Shown here piece after piece: positions 9,322 to 18,915 of a stretch of DNA of 60,973 nucleotides (positions within the stretch are counted from its first letter, which is position 1; each line of letters starts with the position of its first letter). The translations under genes were made by a program, and so were the position numbers. Below the pieces are notes generated by a model, which searched no databases, had not been told where the DNA came from, and saw only the letters and a program-made list of their open reading frames with translations. The stretch is from the NCBI GenBank assembly GCA_002707365.1, contig PAMQ01000004.1, positions 54,192 through 115,164 on the forward strand. The letters run 5' to 3'. This DNA comes from Trueperaceae bacterium. GTDB lineage: Bacteria; Deinococcota; Deinococci; Deinococcales; Trueperaceae.

Positions 9322-11093
9322 TGACCCAAAGTAACCGTTCTATGGATGCAAATTACGACCCATCGCCTGGAAAGCGTAACCCACACAAGTGGGGGTATAC
9401 AGATACCCGCTTTGAGTTTGATGGAGATACTACGGTTCGTTTAACGGGAGATCGGTATCCCTTGGCAGGATACGCGCTGCCGGCGTTTGTTCCATTTGTT
9501 GAAGAGATGTTAGGCATTTCGGTTCGTCGAGAAGATCTACAGGAAGAAAATTACGATACTGAGATTCCTACAGCTAATTTATCAGAAGAATTTATAACTA
9601 GTCTTCTCAAGGTGATGGACTCTAATCAAGTGTCTCAGGATGACCGAGACCGCCTGATTCATAGCCATGGGCAACTTAGTGTTGATGAGGTTTATCGGAT
9701 CCTTTATCGAGACGCTCTTAAACGGGTTGTTGATCTAGTGGTTTACCCTGAGACCGACCAGGATGTACAAGCGCTTATTGAGTTGGCTGGTCAGTGGGAC
9801 GTTGTTCTGATCCCCTACGGTGGTGGTACTAATGTAAGTGGTGCCTTGACAGTCCCCCGCGAGGAGCGCAGGACCGTAGTTTCTGTCGACATGAGGCAAA
9901 TGGATAAGATCCTCTGGATCGATGAAGAGAATGGCCAGGCACATGTTCAAGCCGGTATTTCTGGCAAGGCATTAGAGGCGGCTCTTGGTGCCAAAGGCTA
10001 CACTTCGGGACACGATCCAGATAGTGTTGAACTATCCACTTTGGGTGGCTGGATTGCTACAAACGCTAGTGGCATGAAGAAGAACCGTTACGGAAATATT
10101 GAAGACATCGTCATAGAAGCTACTTTAATTACACCAGCAGGCATTATTGAGACTCATCAAGTGACCCCGCGAAATGCAATCGGAATACAACCACGTTTAC
10201 TCTTATTCGGCAACGAAGGTAATTTTGGGATTGTGACCCGAGCAGTGATTAAGATTCATCCTCTGCCTGAAGTGCAGGCGTATGGGTCACTAGTTTTTCC
10301 TACGTTTGAGCGCGGCGTTGAATTCCTTTACGAGTTACGAAGGTCTGGTGGATTGCCCGCTAGCATTCGGTTAGTGAACAACAATGAATTCCGGTTCGGC
10401 CGGGCTCTACGTGGCGAAGAGACCCTTTGGGCTAGTCTCCAGGGACGTCTCCAGAGTTTTGTTCTCTTCCAACTAAAAGGGTACGACCCAAAGAAAATGG
10501 TGGCCTGTACGATCTTAATGGAAGGCAATGCTGCAGAGGTAAAACAGCAACGGAGGACAATCTTTCCACTAGCACGTCGTTTTGGTGGTCTCAGCGGAGG
10601 CTCTAGTGGAGGTAAACGTGGATACATGCTTACATTCGGTATTGCTTACATTCGCGATTTTTTTAGTCAGTTTCAGATTTTAGGGGAAACTTTCGAAACG
10701 TCGGTTCCTTGGAACCGCATTCATGATGTCACTAGATCAGTAAAAGAGGAGCTGGGTAAACAGGCGCTAGAGCACGGTATTAGAGGACGCCCTTACTTAG
10801 CTTATCGTGTTACCCAGACGTACCACACAGGCGTCTGCATCTACTTTACTATGGGGTTTAGTGGAGTCGGTTTACAGGATCCCGATAAGGTGTATCACCA
10901 GGTCGAGCAGCGCCTCCGTCAAGTAATTCTTGATAACGGAGGTTCCCTTTCTCATCATCATGGCGTTGGTAAGATACGGCAGAAGTTCTTGCCACAGATT
11001 CAGACAGAAGGTAGTACCGCAGTGCTTCGTCAGGTAAAGAATGCCGTTGATCCAAAGAATATCTTTGCTGTTCGTAATGGCACCTTCGACTAA
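9321..11093 (+). CDS. Alkyldihydroxyacetonephosphate synthase (AGPS-like)
   Basis: This is a 590-residue VAO-family flavoprotein. The FAD-binding loop PYGGGTNVSGAL is near residues 164-175, followed by the strongly AGPS-like GHDPDSVELSTLGG, ASGMKKNRYGNIED and RVTQTYHTGVC. The catalytic His triad SLSHHHGVGK has its histidines at 545-547. AGPS replaces the acyl chain of 1-acyl-DHAP with a fatty alcohol, forming the ether bond without net redox change. I judged the match from memory of the animal enzyme; it extends along the whole domain, well beyond general GlcD similarity. Start is GTG, sharing the G of the preceding TAG. No peroxisomal-type N-terminal extension is present. A D-lactate/glycolate dehydrogenase is the fallback reading. 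Confidence 0.87.
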   Translation: MTQSNRSMDANYDPSPGKRNPHKWGYTDTRFEFDGDTTVRLTGDRYPLAGYALPAFVPFVEEMLGISVRREDLQEENYDTEIPTANLSEEFITSLLKVMDSNQVSQDDRDRLIHSHGQLSVDEVYRILYRDALKRVVDLVVYPETDQDVQALIELAGQWDVVLIPYGGGTNVSGALTVPREERRTVVSVDMRQMDKILWIDEENGQAHVQAGISGKALEAALGAKGYTSGHDPDSVELSTLGGWIATNASGMKKNRYGNIEDIVIEATLITPAGIIETHQVTPRNAIGIQPRLLLFGNEGNFGIVTRAVIKIHPLPEVQAYGSLVFPTFERGVEFLYELRRSGGLPASIRLVNNNEFRFGRALRGEETLWASLQGRLQSFVLFQLKGYDPKKMVACTILMEGNAAEVKQQRRTIFPLARRFGGLSGGSSGGKRGYMLTFGIAYIRDFFSQFQILGETFETSVPWNRIHDVTRSVKEELGKQALEHGIRGRPYLAYRVTQTYHTGVCIYFTMGFSGVGLQDPDKVYHQVEQRLRQVILDNGGSLSHHHGVGKIRQKFLPQIQTEGSTAVLRQVKNAVDPKNIFAVRNGTFD

Positions 11094-11108
11094 GGTGCGT
11101 TCGGAGAC

Positions 11109-11930
11109 TTGACGAGAGTGACGAGAGTTTCTGGTAAGACAGTAGTCATAACTGGTGCTTCGTCGGGCTTAGGCGCGGTTTTGGCACACGAGTTTGCTGT
11201 CGCTGGAGCTAAGCTAGTGCTTTTTGCCCGTCGTGAAGAGGAACTGCTGGTAACGGCAGACGCTTGTGAGGCTGTAGGAGCTGAGGTGCTGATCGTGCCC
11301 GGTGACGTCGTTAAACCCCATGATTGCGCAACTCTAGTCGAACGCACCGTAGATCATTTTGGCTCTATTGATTACCTTATTGCCAATGCGGGTTTGAGCA
11401 TGTGGGCTCGTTTCGATGAGATAACTAACCCCGGTCTTTTCTGGGAACTTATCGAGACAAACTATTTAGGTGTGGTCCACTGTCTAATGCCAGCACTACC
11501 TCACTTAGTTCGTAATAAGGGGATGATTGTAGCGATCTCCTCAATCCAGGGTGAGATTGGTGTCCCACTTCACAGTGGTTACGTTGCCTCTAAGCATGCT
11601 GTTCAAGGACTCCTCAAAACCCTACAAATGGAGCTTGAAGACACAGGTGTTGATATTCTTACGGTACTCCCACACTGGCTGAGGGGGACGGATCTTCGCC
11701 ATAAGGCCTTAGGTGCTGACGGTCTACCAATTGGTAATAGTTCACGTAGTTACAGTCGCGAGTCGATTTCGCTCCAAGTTTGTAGCAAAGCCATTCTGCA
11801 GGCAGTTGCCCAGCGGAGGAGAAAACTAGTAATCCCTTGGAAATTAAGGTTACTACCGTGGTTAGAACAGATCCATCCGAAGCTTGTTGAATATATTGTC
11901 GGCCGAGCAATCAAGAAACAGCACGATTAG
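11109..11930 (+). CDS. Short-chain dehydrogenase, probable acyl/alkyl-DHAP reductase
   Basis: This is a 273-residue classical SDR. Cofactor motif TGASSGLG is at residues 15-22, NAG is present, the catalytic Ser lies in AISSIQG, and YVASK has Y158 and K162. The long basic C-terminal tail after the Rossmann core (RRRKLVIPWKLRLLPWLEQ) resembles DHRS7B/PexRAP, the animal reductase that turns 1-alkyl-DHAP into 1-alkyl-glycerol-3-phosphate and is membrane associated. Operon position, 15 nt after the alkyl-DHAP synthase, supports this step. The TTG start is close to a GGAG; GTG at 11118 is an equally good start. As a lone SDR its substrate would be unassignable, so the specific role rests on context. 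Confidence 0.75.
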   Translation: MTRVTRVSGKTVVITGASSGLGAVLAHEFAVAGAKLVLFARREEELLVTADACEAVGAEVLIVPGDVVKPHDCATLVERTVDHFGSIDYLIANAGLSMWARFDEITNPGLFWELIETNYLGVVHCLMPALPHLVRNKGMIVAISSIQGEIGVPLHSGYVASKHAVQGLLKTLQMELEDTGVDILTVLPHWLRGTDLRHKALGADGLPIGNSSRSYSRESISLQVCSKAILQAVAQRRRKLVIPWKLRLLPWLEQIHPKLVEYIVGRAIKKQHD

Positions 11931-12029
11931 TATAGGTCGTTCGGGTTTTTATTCACCAAAATTTCCAATTATGTGGTGTTTGCGAATACCGGCCGAAGAA
12001 GTTACCCCATGTATCTTACGTAACTTAAA

Positions 12030-12067
12030 GCGAAAGAATGGGGCGAGAGCTAAGACCATTCTTTCGC
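12030..12067. terminator. 12-bp perfect hairpin between convergent genes
   Basis: GCGAAAGAATGG (12030-12041) pairs perfectly with CCATTCTTTCGC (12056-12067) around a 14-nt loop. It lies between the end of the ether-lipid operon and the convergent dehydrogenase gene, the usual place for a bidirectional terminator. Neither side has a strong T-run, so it may work as an RNA 3'-end stabiliser instead. Confidence 0.55.
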
Positions 12068-12134
12068 GCAGTGCATTCCGATGAGGCTTAATTAATCATT
12101 AGCAGTGTAGCAAGTTTGTAGTAATCACTGGAGC

Positions 12135-13172
12135 CTAGGAAGCTTTGCCTCTTAACTGGATCAATTCCGGTTCGGCAACCTGTAATTGCGTTGGGGGTAA
12201 TCCACGAGCCATGAGTTCAAGGTCGTCCACCACCATCCTTCCGATAGCCCGGCGTTCAAGGCGGATTGAAGCTGCCCTATGGGCAGAAAGGATTACACCT
12301 GGCACCTTTCGGATTGGATGGTCCGCTGGAAAGTGGGGTTCTTCAGGGAAGACATCGATCGCAGCCTGGAAGCAGCCTTCTTGAAGTAACTCGGTAAGGG
12401 CATCGAAATCTACCAGGTGCGAGCGGCTAATTAATAAGAGGAGGGCGTTTCGTTGTAACAAGCGAAGCTTCTCACGTGATAACAAACCTCGATTAGTGGG
12501 TGTTGGTACGGCCAGTACAAATACCACTCGACTTTCCGAGAGAACCTCGTCAAGACTAGCTGGTATGCAGCCAAGCTTAGTTACGGCAGTATCAGGAAGC
12601 CACGGGTCGAAGGCGCGCACACAAACGCCAAAGGGCTGCAACAAAGGTAATAGGTTTCGTGCGAGTGAACCAAACCCGACGAATCCCACGTCCTTGCCAT
12701 AAAGACTGAAGTCCCTCTCAGGCAGGTCACTCTGCCACACTTCGTTGCCTTGTCGAAACGCTTCGTGTTCAGTGACCAAGCCTCGTCCACCTGCTATTGC
12801 CATACCAAGAGCCATCTCAGCGACCTGTGGGCCGAAGGCGGGCGCGCAACTAAGGACACGTATTCCACGCTTAAAGCACTCGGCATAGTCGATGCCTCCA
12901 GGGAATCCCCCGGATACCTCTATGAGCGCCCGGAGTTTCGGGGCTCTGGCCAGCCTTTCAGAGTTCATTCCGCCTGAGTACGGAGCGTGACGAGTGCTCA
13001 CATAAGCCCAAGTGTCCGGTAGAAGGATGTCGAACTTATCTTCTGGAAGAGGTTCATCACGACCCCACGCTATGTGACTGAATGAAGCAAGACGCTTAAG
13101 GTCTATCGGGTCGAAAATCTCATCTATGGTACGGAAATGAGGGGATAGCAAGACAGTTGGTTTTTTAGACAT
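12135..13172 (-). CDS. D-isomer-specific 2-hydroxyacid dehydrogenase family protein
   Basis: The 345-residue protein has the two-domain layout of the D-2-hydroxyacid dehydrogenases. The NAD motif GFGSLAR is near residue 168. The catalytic Arg is in LISRSHLVD, the Glu in DVFPEEPHFP and the His in LSAHRAAS. It probably reduces a 2-keto acid, or oxidises the hydroxyacid, with NAD(H). Residues next to the catalytic Arg (RSHLVD rather than the common RGxxVD) are somewhat divergent. GGAGGT precedes the ATG. It stands alone, convergent with the lipid operon and divergent from the ABC importer, so the importer's ligand might be related; that is a guess. Confidence 0.83.
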   Translation of the reverse strand: MSKKPTVLLSPHFRTIDEIFDPIDLKRLASFSHIAWGRDEPLPEDKFDILLPDTWAYVSTRHAPYSGGMNSERLARAPKLRALIEVSGGFPGGIDYAECFKRGIRVLSCAPAFGPQVAEMALGMAIAGGRGLVTEHEAFRQGNEVWQSDLPERDFSLYGKDVGFVGFGSLARNLLPLLQPFGVCVRAFDPWLPDTAVTKLGCIPASLDEVLSESRVVFVLAVPTPTNRGLLSREKLRLLQRNALLLLISRSHLVDFDALTELLQEGCFQAAIDVFPEEPHFPADHPIRKVPGVILSAHRAASIRLERRAIGRMVVDDLELMARGLPPTQLQVAEPELIQLRGKAS

Positions 13173-13303
13173 GACACCTCCATGGCATATATTTTATAGT
13201 GCTACGTGCTATTGCCAAACCTACAGTTATTGCAATCTTATAATTTAGTTCATTCGGTGTACGATTAAGAGCCTCACGATCGTGTCGGCTTAGACCTTCA
13301 CAT

Positions 13304-13332
13304 TTGACTGTCCCCACAGGATCAAGTATCCT
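13304..13332 (+). promoter_or_regulatory. Sigma-70-type promoter of the ABC importer operon
   Basis: TTGACT (13304-13309) and TATCCT (13327-13332) are separated by exactly 17 bp. Predicted transcription starts near 13339, leaving a leader of about 137 nt before the GTG at 13476. The remaining divergent gap, back to 13173, should contain the minus-strand dehydrogenase promoter, which I could not define. Confidence 0.55.
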
Positions 13333-13475
13333 TCCACAACAGACTTAATAAACCCGTCATGGAGAGTGCGATCGGTGGGAGAACGACGTTTCTCTTATTC
13401 ATTGGGTATTATGAGCTGGTTAGTGAGTAAGATGTTTGATTTTTTAGTAAGTCCAAATTTGGGGAGGTATTACAG

Positions 13476-15449
13476 GTGAGAAAAGTTTTGCAAGGTGCCG
13501 CGGCATTAGTTGTCGTTGGTTTGCTTGGTACGACTGCTTGGGCGCAGTATTCGGAAGCGCCGGAGTTAGCTGCGAAGGTTGCTGCAGGTGAGCTTCCTCC
13601 AGTAGCTGAGCGACTACCAAACAATCCAGCGGTATTGATGCCACTCGAAGAGAACGGTCAGTACAATGACATTATTTACGTTTTTGTGCCTGATGACTCA
13701 CCGTGGAACACGCTGCAGGAAGAGACCGAGCGTGTCAGTAACCTAGGTTACGTAGATAGAGACCAAGTAACTCACCCTCATTTGGCCGAGAGTTTTGATG
13801 TTGCCGATGACTACCGGAGCATTACCATCACCACGCGTGAAGGTGCGAAGTGGTCTGATGGGGATCCGTTCGATGCTAACGACATCCTGTATGCCATGAA
13901 TAACTGGCACTTTGACACTCGAGTTGGTGGAGGATCACCATTCTGGCTCAGTGCTGCTCGTCGGGCAATCAAGATAGATGATCACACTGTGCGTCTTGAG
14001 TCGGATGATCCTTTCCCGCAATGGATCTTCACCATGGGTGAACCAGCTGGTGGTGACTGGCACGCGTACTTGCCTTCCCACTACATGCAGCAATTCCATA
14101 TTGACTTCAACCCTGATGCTGACGCGTTAGCTGAAGAGCTAGGCTTTGCAGGATGGGCAGAAGCTCACCAATCAAACGATTGGGAGTACCAGAATGGTTT
14201 TGTTCACCTAATTGAGGATGGACCAGTTTCTGGACCGCGCCCAGTGATGCAGCCGTGGGGACTTGTTGAGGTTACAGACTCCACTAAGGTTCACGAGCGT
14301 AACCCGTACTTCTGGAAAGTTGATGAACTCGGTCAGCAGTTACCGTACATCGGCCGTATTGTTGCCGGTATAGCTGATCCCGAGACCATTAAGCTTAAGA
14401 TCATTGCTGGTGAAGTTGACTTGGAGTGGAACCCCCAAGTAGCTTCAGTTTCCGATTACGCTCTGTTCAAGCAGAACGAGGAAGCTGGCGGCTATACGGT
14501 GCAAGAGATTTACCAGCAAGGCCGGTCTGAGCTGTCCTATGCGGTCAACCAGACTATTGATGATCCGTTCAAACGCAAAATGTTCCAAGATGTTCGTTTC
14601 CGCAACGCTTTGTCACTCGCAATTGACGCTGAAGAGATCAACCAAGCCGTGTTCTTTGGTCTTGGTCAACCACTTAACTTCGCGGTTTTAGACACCACAT
14701 TCCAAATGGAAAAGTGGAACAACAACCCGCTGGACGCCTACGATCCTGAGCAAGCCGCAGCTCTACTAGATGCTGTTGGTCTTGCAGAAAGAAACAGTGA
14801 CGGTTGGCGGTTAGGTCCTGATGGCGAACCCTTTACACTTACTGTTGAAGGACGTCTCGTTGGTGAGGGAGTACCCCCACCCGAAAGTGTCGAGCTCCTG
14901 AAGGAGTACTGGGACGAAGCAGGTATCTCCACCACGATCAATCTCACAGAGGGTGCCCTTTGGAGTGAACGGCGTAATGCCAACCTGATTGAAGTCAACA
15001 CTCTAGGCTTCGGTCTTGGTTCCGAAGGACGTCAGCACGGGATTGCTCGGGAAGCGTTCGCGCACGGTAGTCACGACATGAACTGGGCTACCAACTGGGG
15101 CGACTGGTTACTTGCCGACGTTGCGATTAAAGAAGGTAGAGCCTCTGCTGATGATTATGTAGATGGCCAGCTTCCTGGTGAAGAGCCCCCGCAATGGGCC
15201 AAAGACTTGTTCGACTGGGCTGAATTGCGCTACAAGTCTGAGCGTGGTTCTCCTCAGTACAAACTAGTTTCCCAACAGATCTTCGACCTGCACTATGAGA
15301 ACAACCTCATTAGTGGGGTAGTTGGTCAATTACCAGCCCTGGTAATTGCCAAGAAGAACTTGGTTAATGTGCCGACCGGATTTTTTGGCACCGCCATTTG
15401 GTTCGGCGATCTGACTCTCGAAGCTGATCAACTGTTCTTCCGGGAATAA
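13476..15449 (+). CDS. ABC transporter substrate-binding protein, family 5 (peptide/oligosaccharide type)
   Basis: The 657-residue protein opens with a signal peptide: MRKV, a hydrophobic core AALVVVGLLGTTA, and an Ala-type cleavage region TAWAQ near residue 23. It continues with SBP_bac_5 features: TTREGAKWSDGDPFDANDILYA, DPETIKLKIIAGEVDLEW and FRNALSLAIDAEEIN. No lipobox cysteine is present. At 657 residues it is longer than DppA/OppA (about 540), a size seen in oligosaccharide-binding members. A GGGGAGG lies upstream of the GTG start. Two permeases follow. The ligand is not deducible; peptides and oligosaccharides are both possible. Confidence 0.9.
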   Translation: MRKVLQGAAALVVVGLLGTTAWAQYSEAPELAAKVAAGELPPVAERLPNNPAVLMPLEENGQYNDIIYVFVPDDSPWNTLQEETERVSNLGYVDRDQVTHPHLAESFDVADDYRSITITTREGAKWSDGDPFDANDILYAMNNWHFDTRVGGGSPFWLSAARRAIKIDDHTVRLESDDPFPQWIFTMGEPAGGDWHAYLPSHYMQQFHIDFNPDADALAEELGFAGWAEAHQSNDWEYQNGFVHLIEDGPVSGPRPVMQPWGLVEVTDSTKVHERNPYFWKVDELGQQLPYIGRIVAGIADPETIKLKIIAGEVDLEWNPQVASVSDYALFKQNEEAGGYTVQEIYQQGRSELSYAVNQTIDDPFKRKMFQDVRFRNALSLAIDAEEINQAVFFGLGQPLNFAVLDTTFQMEKWNNNPLDAYDPEQAAALLDAVGLAERNSDGWRLGPDGEPFTLTVEGRLVGEGVPPPESVELLKEYWDEAGISTTINLTEGALWSERRNANLIEVNTLGFGLGSEGRQHGIAREAFAHGSHDMNWATNWGDWLLADVAIKEGRASADDYVDGQLPGEEPPQWAKDLFDWAELRYKSERGSPQYKLVSQQIFDLHYENNLISGVVGQLPALVIAKKNLVNVPTGFFGTAIWFGDLTLEADQLFFRE

Positions 15450-15488
15450 GATTAGACGAAAGAGCTAAAGCAAGATAGTTAAGTCTGT

Positions 15489-15508
15489 GGGTGGAAATCT
15501 TTCCACCC
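15489..15508 (+). terminator. Hairpin between binding protein and permease genes
   Basis: GGGTGGAAA (15489-15497) pairs with TTTCCACCC (15500-15508), a 9-bp stem with a very tight loop followed by a moderately T-rich stretch. Its position directly after the binding-protein gene is typical of the mRNA-stabilising or attenuating hairpins that let the binding protein be made in excess over the membrane subunits. Confidence 0.6.
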
Positions 15509-15611
15509 CCAGTTTCTATTGGTCAGCTACTGGTCTTGTTGTGTTCGTGAGCTAACTTGCCATGTGAATGCTGTAATTAGGGTATTTTGTTGAGCAGGTG
15601 CAGGTGATCTT

Positions 15612-16604
15612 TTGATTAGTTACATAATTCGCCGCTTAGTTTATATGGCTGTTTTGCTGGTCATGCTTTCTTTTGTTAGCTTTTTGATCATTCAGTTGCC
15701 TCCTGGTGACTACTTAACTACGTACCTGCAGCAACTCGAAGCACGGAGGATCGTAGTTACAGAGGATATGAGGCAACAGCTTGTCGACCGTTATGGTCTT
15801 GGTGATCCCTTTATTATTCAGTATGTTAATTGGGCTAAGGGTCTCTTAGTAGGAGATTTTGGCGAGTCTTTCTTGATGGACAGGCCTGTCGCCTCAGTAG
15901 TGGGTACGCGCTTGGCCTTATCAGTTACGATATCGCTCTCTACTTTGTTTCTGGTTTATCTCATAGCCATCCCTATAGGTATTTACTCCGCTACTCACCA
16001 GAACTCTATCGGGGACTATATAGTTACCGTTCTAGGCTTTCTCGGGCTAGCCACACCCAATTTCTTATTGGCGTTGATCCTGATGTTCCTCGCTTTGAAC
16101 TTCTTTGGTTGGAGCCCCGGCGGGTTGTTCTCGCGGGAATACATAGCTGCTGATTGGAGTTGGGGTAAGGTCGTTGACCTTATGAAACACCTACCAGTTC
16201 CTCTTATCGTGATTGGTACCGCTGGGACAGCTGAGATCATTCGTATTCTTCGCGGGTCGCTCCTCGATGAGCTTAATAAACAATACGTTGTAACTGCTCG
16301 CACCAAGGGTCTGGATGAAAGGCGACTTTTAATTAGGTATCCAGTCAGAGTGGCGTTAAATCCAATCATGAGTACCGTCGGTTACCTACTCCCAGCAATA
16401 GTGTCGGGAGCTGCTCTAACAGCTATCGTGCTGAGCCTACCCACAATAGGCCCGTTGTTACTCCAGGCATTAAAGGCTCAGGACATGTATCTAGCTGGTG
16501 CCATTATCATGCTGCTAAGTGCTCTCGGTCTAGTTGGAACTCTTATTTCCGATATGCTCCTGGTGATCCTTGACCCGAGGATTCGATTCGAAGTGCAGGG
16601 ATGA
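15612..16604 (+). CDS. ABC transporter permease, DppB-like
   Basis: The 330-residue inner-membrane subunit has about six membrane segments. Hallmarks are YIIRRLVYMAVLLVMLSF at the N-terminus, RYGLGDPFIIQYVNW, and the EAA-type cytoplasmic loop VTARTKGLDERRLLIRYPVR that contacts the ATPase. The start is a TTG preceded by a GCAGGTG ribosome site; there is no ATG in frame nearby. It should pair with the next gene to form the translocation channel. The family is about 310-340 residues, so it is full length. Confidence 0.9.
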   Translation: MISYIIRRLVYMAVLLVMLSFVSFLIIQLPPGDYLTTYLQQLEARRIVVTEDMRQQLVDRYGLGDPFIIQYVNWAKGLLVGDFGESFLMDRPVASVVGTRLALSVTISLSTLFLVYLIAIPIGIYSATHQNSIGDYIVTVLGFLGLATPNFLLALILMFLALNFFGWSPGGLFSREYIAADWSWGKVVDLMKHLPVPLIVIGTAGTAEIIRILRGSLLDELNKQYVVTARTKGLDERRLLIRYPVRVALNPIMSTVGYLLPAIVSGAALTAIVLSLPTIGPLLLQALKAQDMYLAGAIIMLLSALGLVGTLISDMLLVILDPRIRFEVQG

Positions 16605-16613
16605 GAATGCTTA

Positions 16614-17750
16614 ATGACTAGTAACGCTAACGAAGCCAACTCGATTCCCAGCCTTAAAGAAACCGAAGCAGAAGAACGTTACTACATGGCTTCCAGCTGG
16701 GCATTAATGCGCCGCCGATTTTCGAAGCACAAGTTGGCGGTATTCGGCGTGGTTGTCCTCTCGATCGCCTACGTGTTAGCTATTTTTGCGGGTTTCTTTT
16801 CTACGGCTGATCCTGCTTACCGGCATAAGAAACACTTGTTCGCGCCACCTACGGCAATTCGAATCATTCATGACGGTAAACTTCATCGACCCTTCGTGTA
16901 TGGCCTGAAAAGTTCAAGGCATCCGGTGACACGTGCAAATATGTTCGAGCTGGATAAAGAACAGATCCATCCATTGAAGGTTTTTGTGACGGGTTACGAA
17001 TACAGTGTTCTTGGTTTGTTTTCAAGTCGAATTCATCTTTTGGGTGTGGAGGATCCTGGGGTTATTTTCTTGTTTGGAACTGAGAGTCTTGGCCGCGATA
17101 TGTTCTCGCGAGTTCTTCACGGCGCTAGAGTTTCTCTATCCATTGGTCTTGTAGGTGTTTTTCTCAGCTTTATCCTTGGTTCTCTCCTAGGCGGTTTATC
17201 AGGTTATTTTGGTGGCTGGGTCGATATGTTTTTGCAGCGCGTGATTGAATTCTTACAATCGATACCAACCCTCCCGCTTTGGATGGGACTTGCTGCTGCT
17301 GTTCCCATTACTTGGCCACAGACGCGAACCTATTTCATGATCACCATTATCCTATCAATCCTGGGTTGGACTGGCCTGGCACGGGTCGTTCGAGGAAAAC
17401 TACTGCAACTTCGTAACGAGGATTACGTTATGGCGGCCCAAGTGTATGGAGCTTCAGATATCCGCATAATTACGCGGCACTTGCTTCCAGGGTTCATGAG
17501 TTATCTCATTGTTCATCTAACGTTAGCTATTCCTTACATGATCCTTGGTGAAACAGCACTATCGTTTCTAGGTATTGGCTTGCGGCCCCCGGCCGTTACT
17601 TGGGGAGTGATGTTGCAGCAGGCTCAGAACGTACGTACTGTGGTAATGAGCCCATGGCTTCTTTTGCCAGGTTTATGTGTCGTGATCGTGGTGCTTTGCT
17701 TTAATTTCGTAGGTGACGGTCTTCGTGACGCCGCCGATCCATACAAGTAA
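16614..17750 (+). CDS. ABC transporter permease, DppC-like, with long periplasmic insertion
   Basis: The 378-residue permease contains [20 protein letters not shown], the classic DppC motif, the EAA loop [20 protein letters not shown], and the C-terminal [10 protein letters not shown] signature. Between membrane segment 1 (about residues 43-62) and the GTESLGRD motif there is an insertion of some 90 residues compared with DppC, a feature of the longer oligosaccharide-type members. It begins 9 nt after the dppB-like gene. No ATPase genes follow: floA starts 250 nt later, so the importer must use ATPases encoded elsewhere. Confidence 0.88.
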   Translation: MTSNANEANSIPSLKETEAEERYYMASSWALMRRRFSKHKLAVFGVVVLSIAYVLAIFAGFFSTADPAYRHKKHLFAPPTAIRIIHDGKLHRPFVYGLKSSRHPVTRANMFELDKEQIHPLKVFVTGYEYSVLGLFSSRIHLLGVEDPGVIFLFGTESLGRDMFSRVLHGARVSLSIGLVGVFLSFILGSLLGGLSGYFGGWVDMFLQRVIEFLQSIPTLPLWMGLAAAVPITWPQTRTYFMITIILSILGWTGLARVVRGKLLQLRNEDYVMAAQVYGASDIRIITRHLLPGFMSYLIVHLTLAIPYMILGETALSFLGIGLRPPAVTWGVMLQQAQNVRTVVMSPWLLLPGLCVVIVVLCFNFVGDGLRDAADPYK

Positions 17751-18000
17751 CTAAAATAGTTGATCTGTGGGAAATTCATAGAGAACCTCTTACGAAATTA
17801 ATCTTCCGACGGTATTAGAATTCGTTAAGACAGCTTCTTGGCGTAAGGCTAAAGAGTAGCCAAAAGCTCTCGGATGCAAATAGTGGGCCAAATGTGAGAT
17901 AATCACGCATGATTAAATGCAATTGTTTCACCCGAAGGACGAGAGCATGTCCAAACCCCCCAAATATGTCCAGGAGTAATGGACTAGCCGGTGCAATACG
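17751..18000. other. Gap between the importer operon and floA
   Basis: This 250-bp gap contains no gene. A small ATG after an AGGAG at 17973 reads only two codons before a stop. A TGTGA-type half-site with nearby TCACG occurs around 17897-17910 but the spacing does not fit a CRP/FNR site. A floA promoter presumably lies here; I cannot define it. Confidence 0.35.
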
Positions 18001-18915
18001 ATGATGGAAGGTGGATCAGGTGCTCTACTAGTTATAGCTGGAGCTGCAATCCTTTTCTTCATCATCCTTTTGAATATAGTGCCAGTTGGATTATGGATTT
18101 CAGCATTAGCTGCCGGTGTGCGCGTAAGTCTCACCAGCATGGTTGCTATGCGTCTTCGGCGAGTACCCCCACGCGTCATTGTTCTCCCGATGATTAAAGC
18201 TGATAAGGCGGGCATAGATGTAGAGCAGAACCAACTTGAGGATCATTACCTTGCTGGCGGGAACGTTGACCGTGTTGTTGATGCTCGAATCGCGGCCGAC
18301 AAAGCCAATCTGAACCTAACTTATGACCAGGCGGCTGCAATTGATCTCGCAGGACGCGAAGTACTCGATGCTGTTCAGGTGTCAGTAAACCCTCGCGTGA
18401 TTCAGACCCCAAATATCTCTGCTGTAGCAAAAGATGGCATTGAGCTTATCAGTACCGCCCGCGTAACCGTCAGGGCTAGCCTTGAACGTCTAGTGGGGGG
18501 CGCTGGTGAGGAAACCATCATTGCTCGTGTGGGTGAAGGTATTGTATCTTCTATTGGTTCTGCAGACAGTCACAAGGAAGTCCTAGAGAATCCCGACTCG
18601 ATTTCTAAAACGGTTCTTGCCAAAGGCTTGGACAGTGGGACAGCGTTTAATATTCTGTCGATAGACATTGCAGACGTGAACGTTGGTCGTAATATAGGCG
18701 CAACGCTACAGACGGACCAAGCAGAAGCAGACAAGAAAGTAGCCCAAGCAAAGGCTGAAGAGCGACGAGCAATGGCAGAGGCGCGAGAGCAGGAAATGAG
18801 AGCCCAGGTTGAAGCTATGCGCGCCAAAGTGGTTGAAGCTGAAGCTGAAGTCCCGAAAGCCCTCGCTCAATCATTCCGTAACGGTAACTTCCACCAAACG
18901 AGTAAAACTTCTTAA
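18001..18915 (+). CDS. floA: Flotillin-like protein FloA
   Basis: The 304-residue protein has an N-terminal membrane hairpin (about residues 8-40, [14 protein letters not shown]), then a SPFH/PHB domain matching FloA very closely: [57 protein letters not shown] and [20 protein letters not shown]. It ends in the Ala/Glu-rich coiled coil [19 protein letters not shown]. FloA oligomerises in functional membrane microdomains and influences membrane fluidity and protein assembly. Family members are about 330 residues; this one stops about 30 residues early after the coiled coil, so the C-terminal tail is short. It is transcribed alone. Confidence 0.93.
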   Translation: MMEGGSGALLVIAGAAILFFIILLNIVPVGLWISALAAGVRVSLTSMVAMRLRRVPPRVIVLPMIKADKAGIDVEQNQLEDHYLAGGNVDRVVDARIAADKANLNLTYDQAAAIDLAGREVLDAVQVSVNPRVIQTPNISAVAKDGIELISTARVTVRASLERLVGGAGEETIIARVGEGIVSSIGSADSHKEVLENPDSISKTVLAKGLDSGTAFNILSIDIADVNVGRNIGATLQTDQAEADKKVAQAKAEERRAMAEAREQEMRAQVEAMRAKVVEAEAEVPKALAQSFRNGNFHQTSKTS

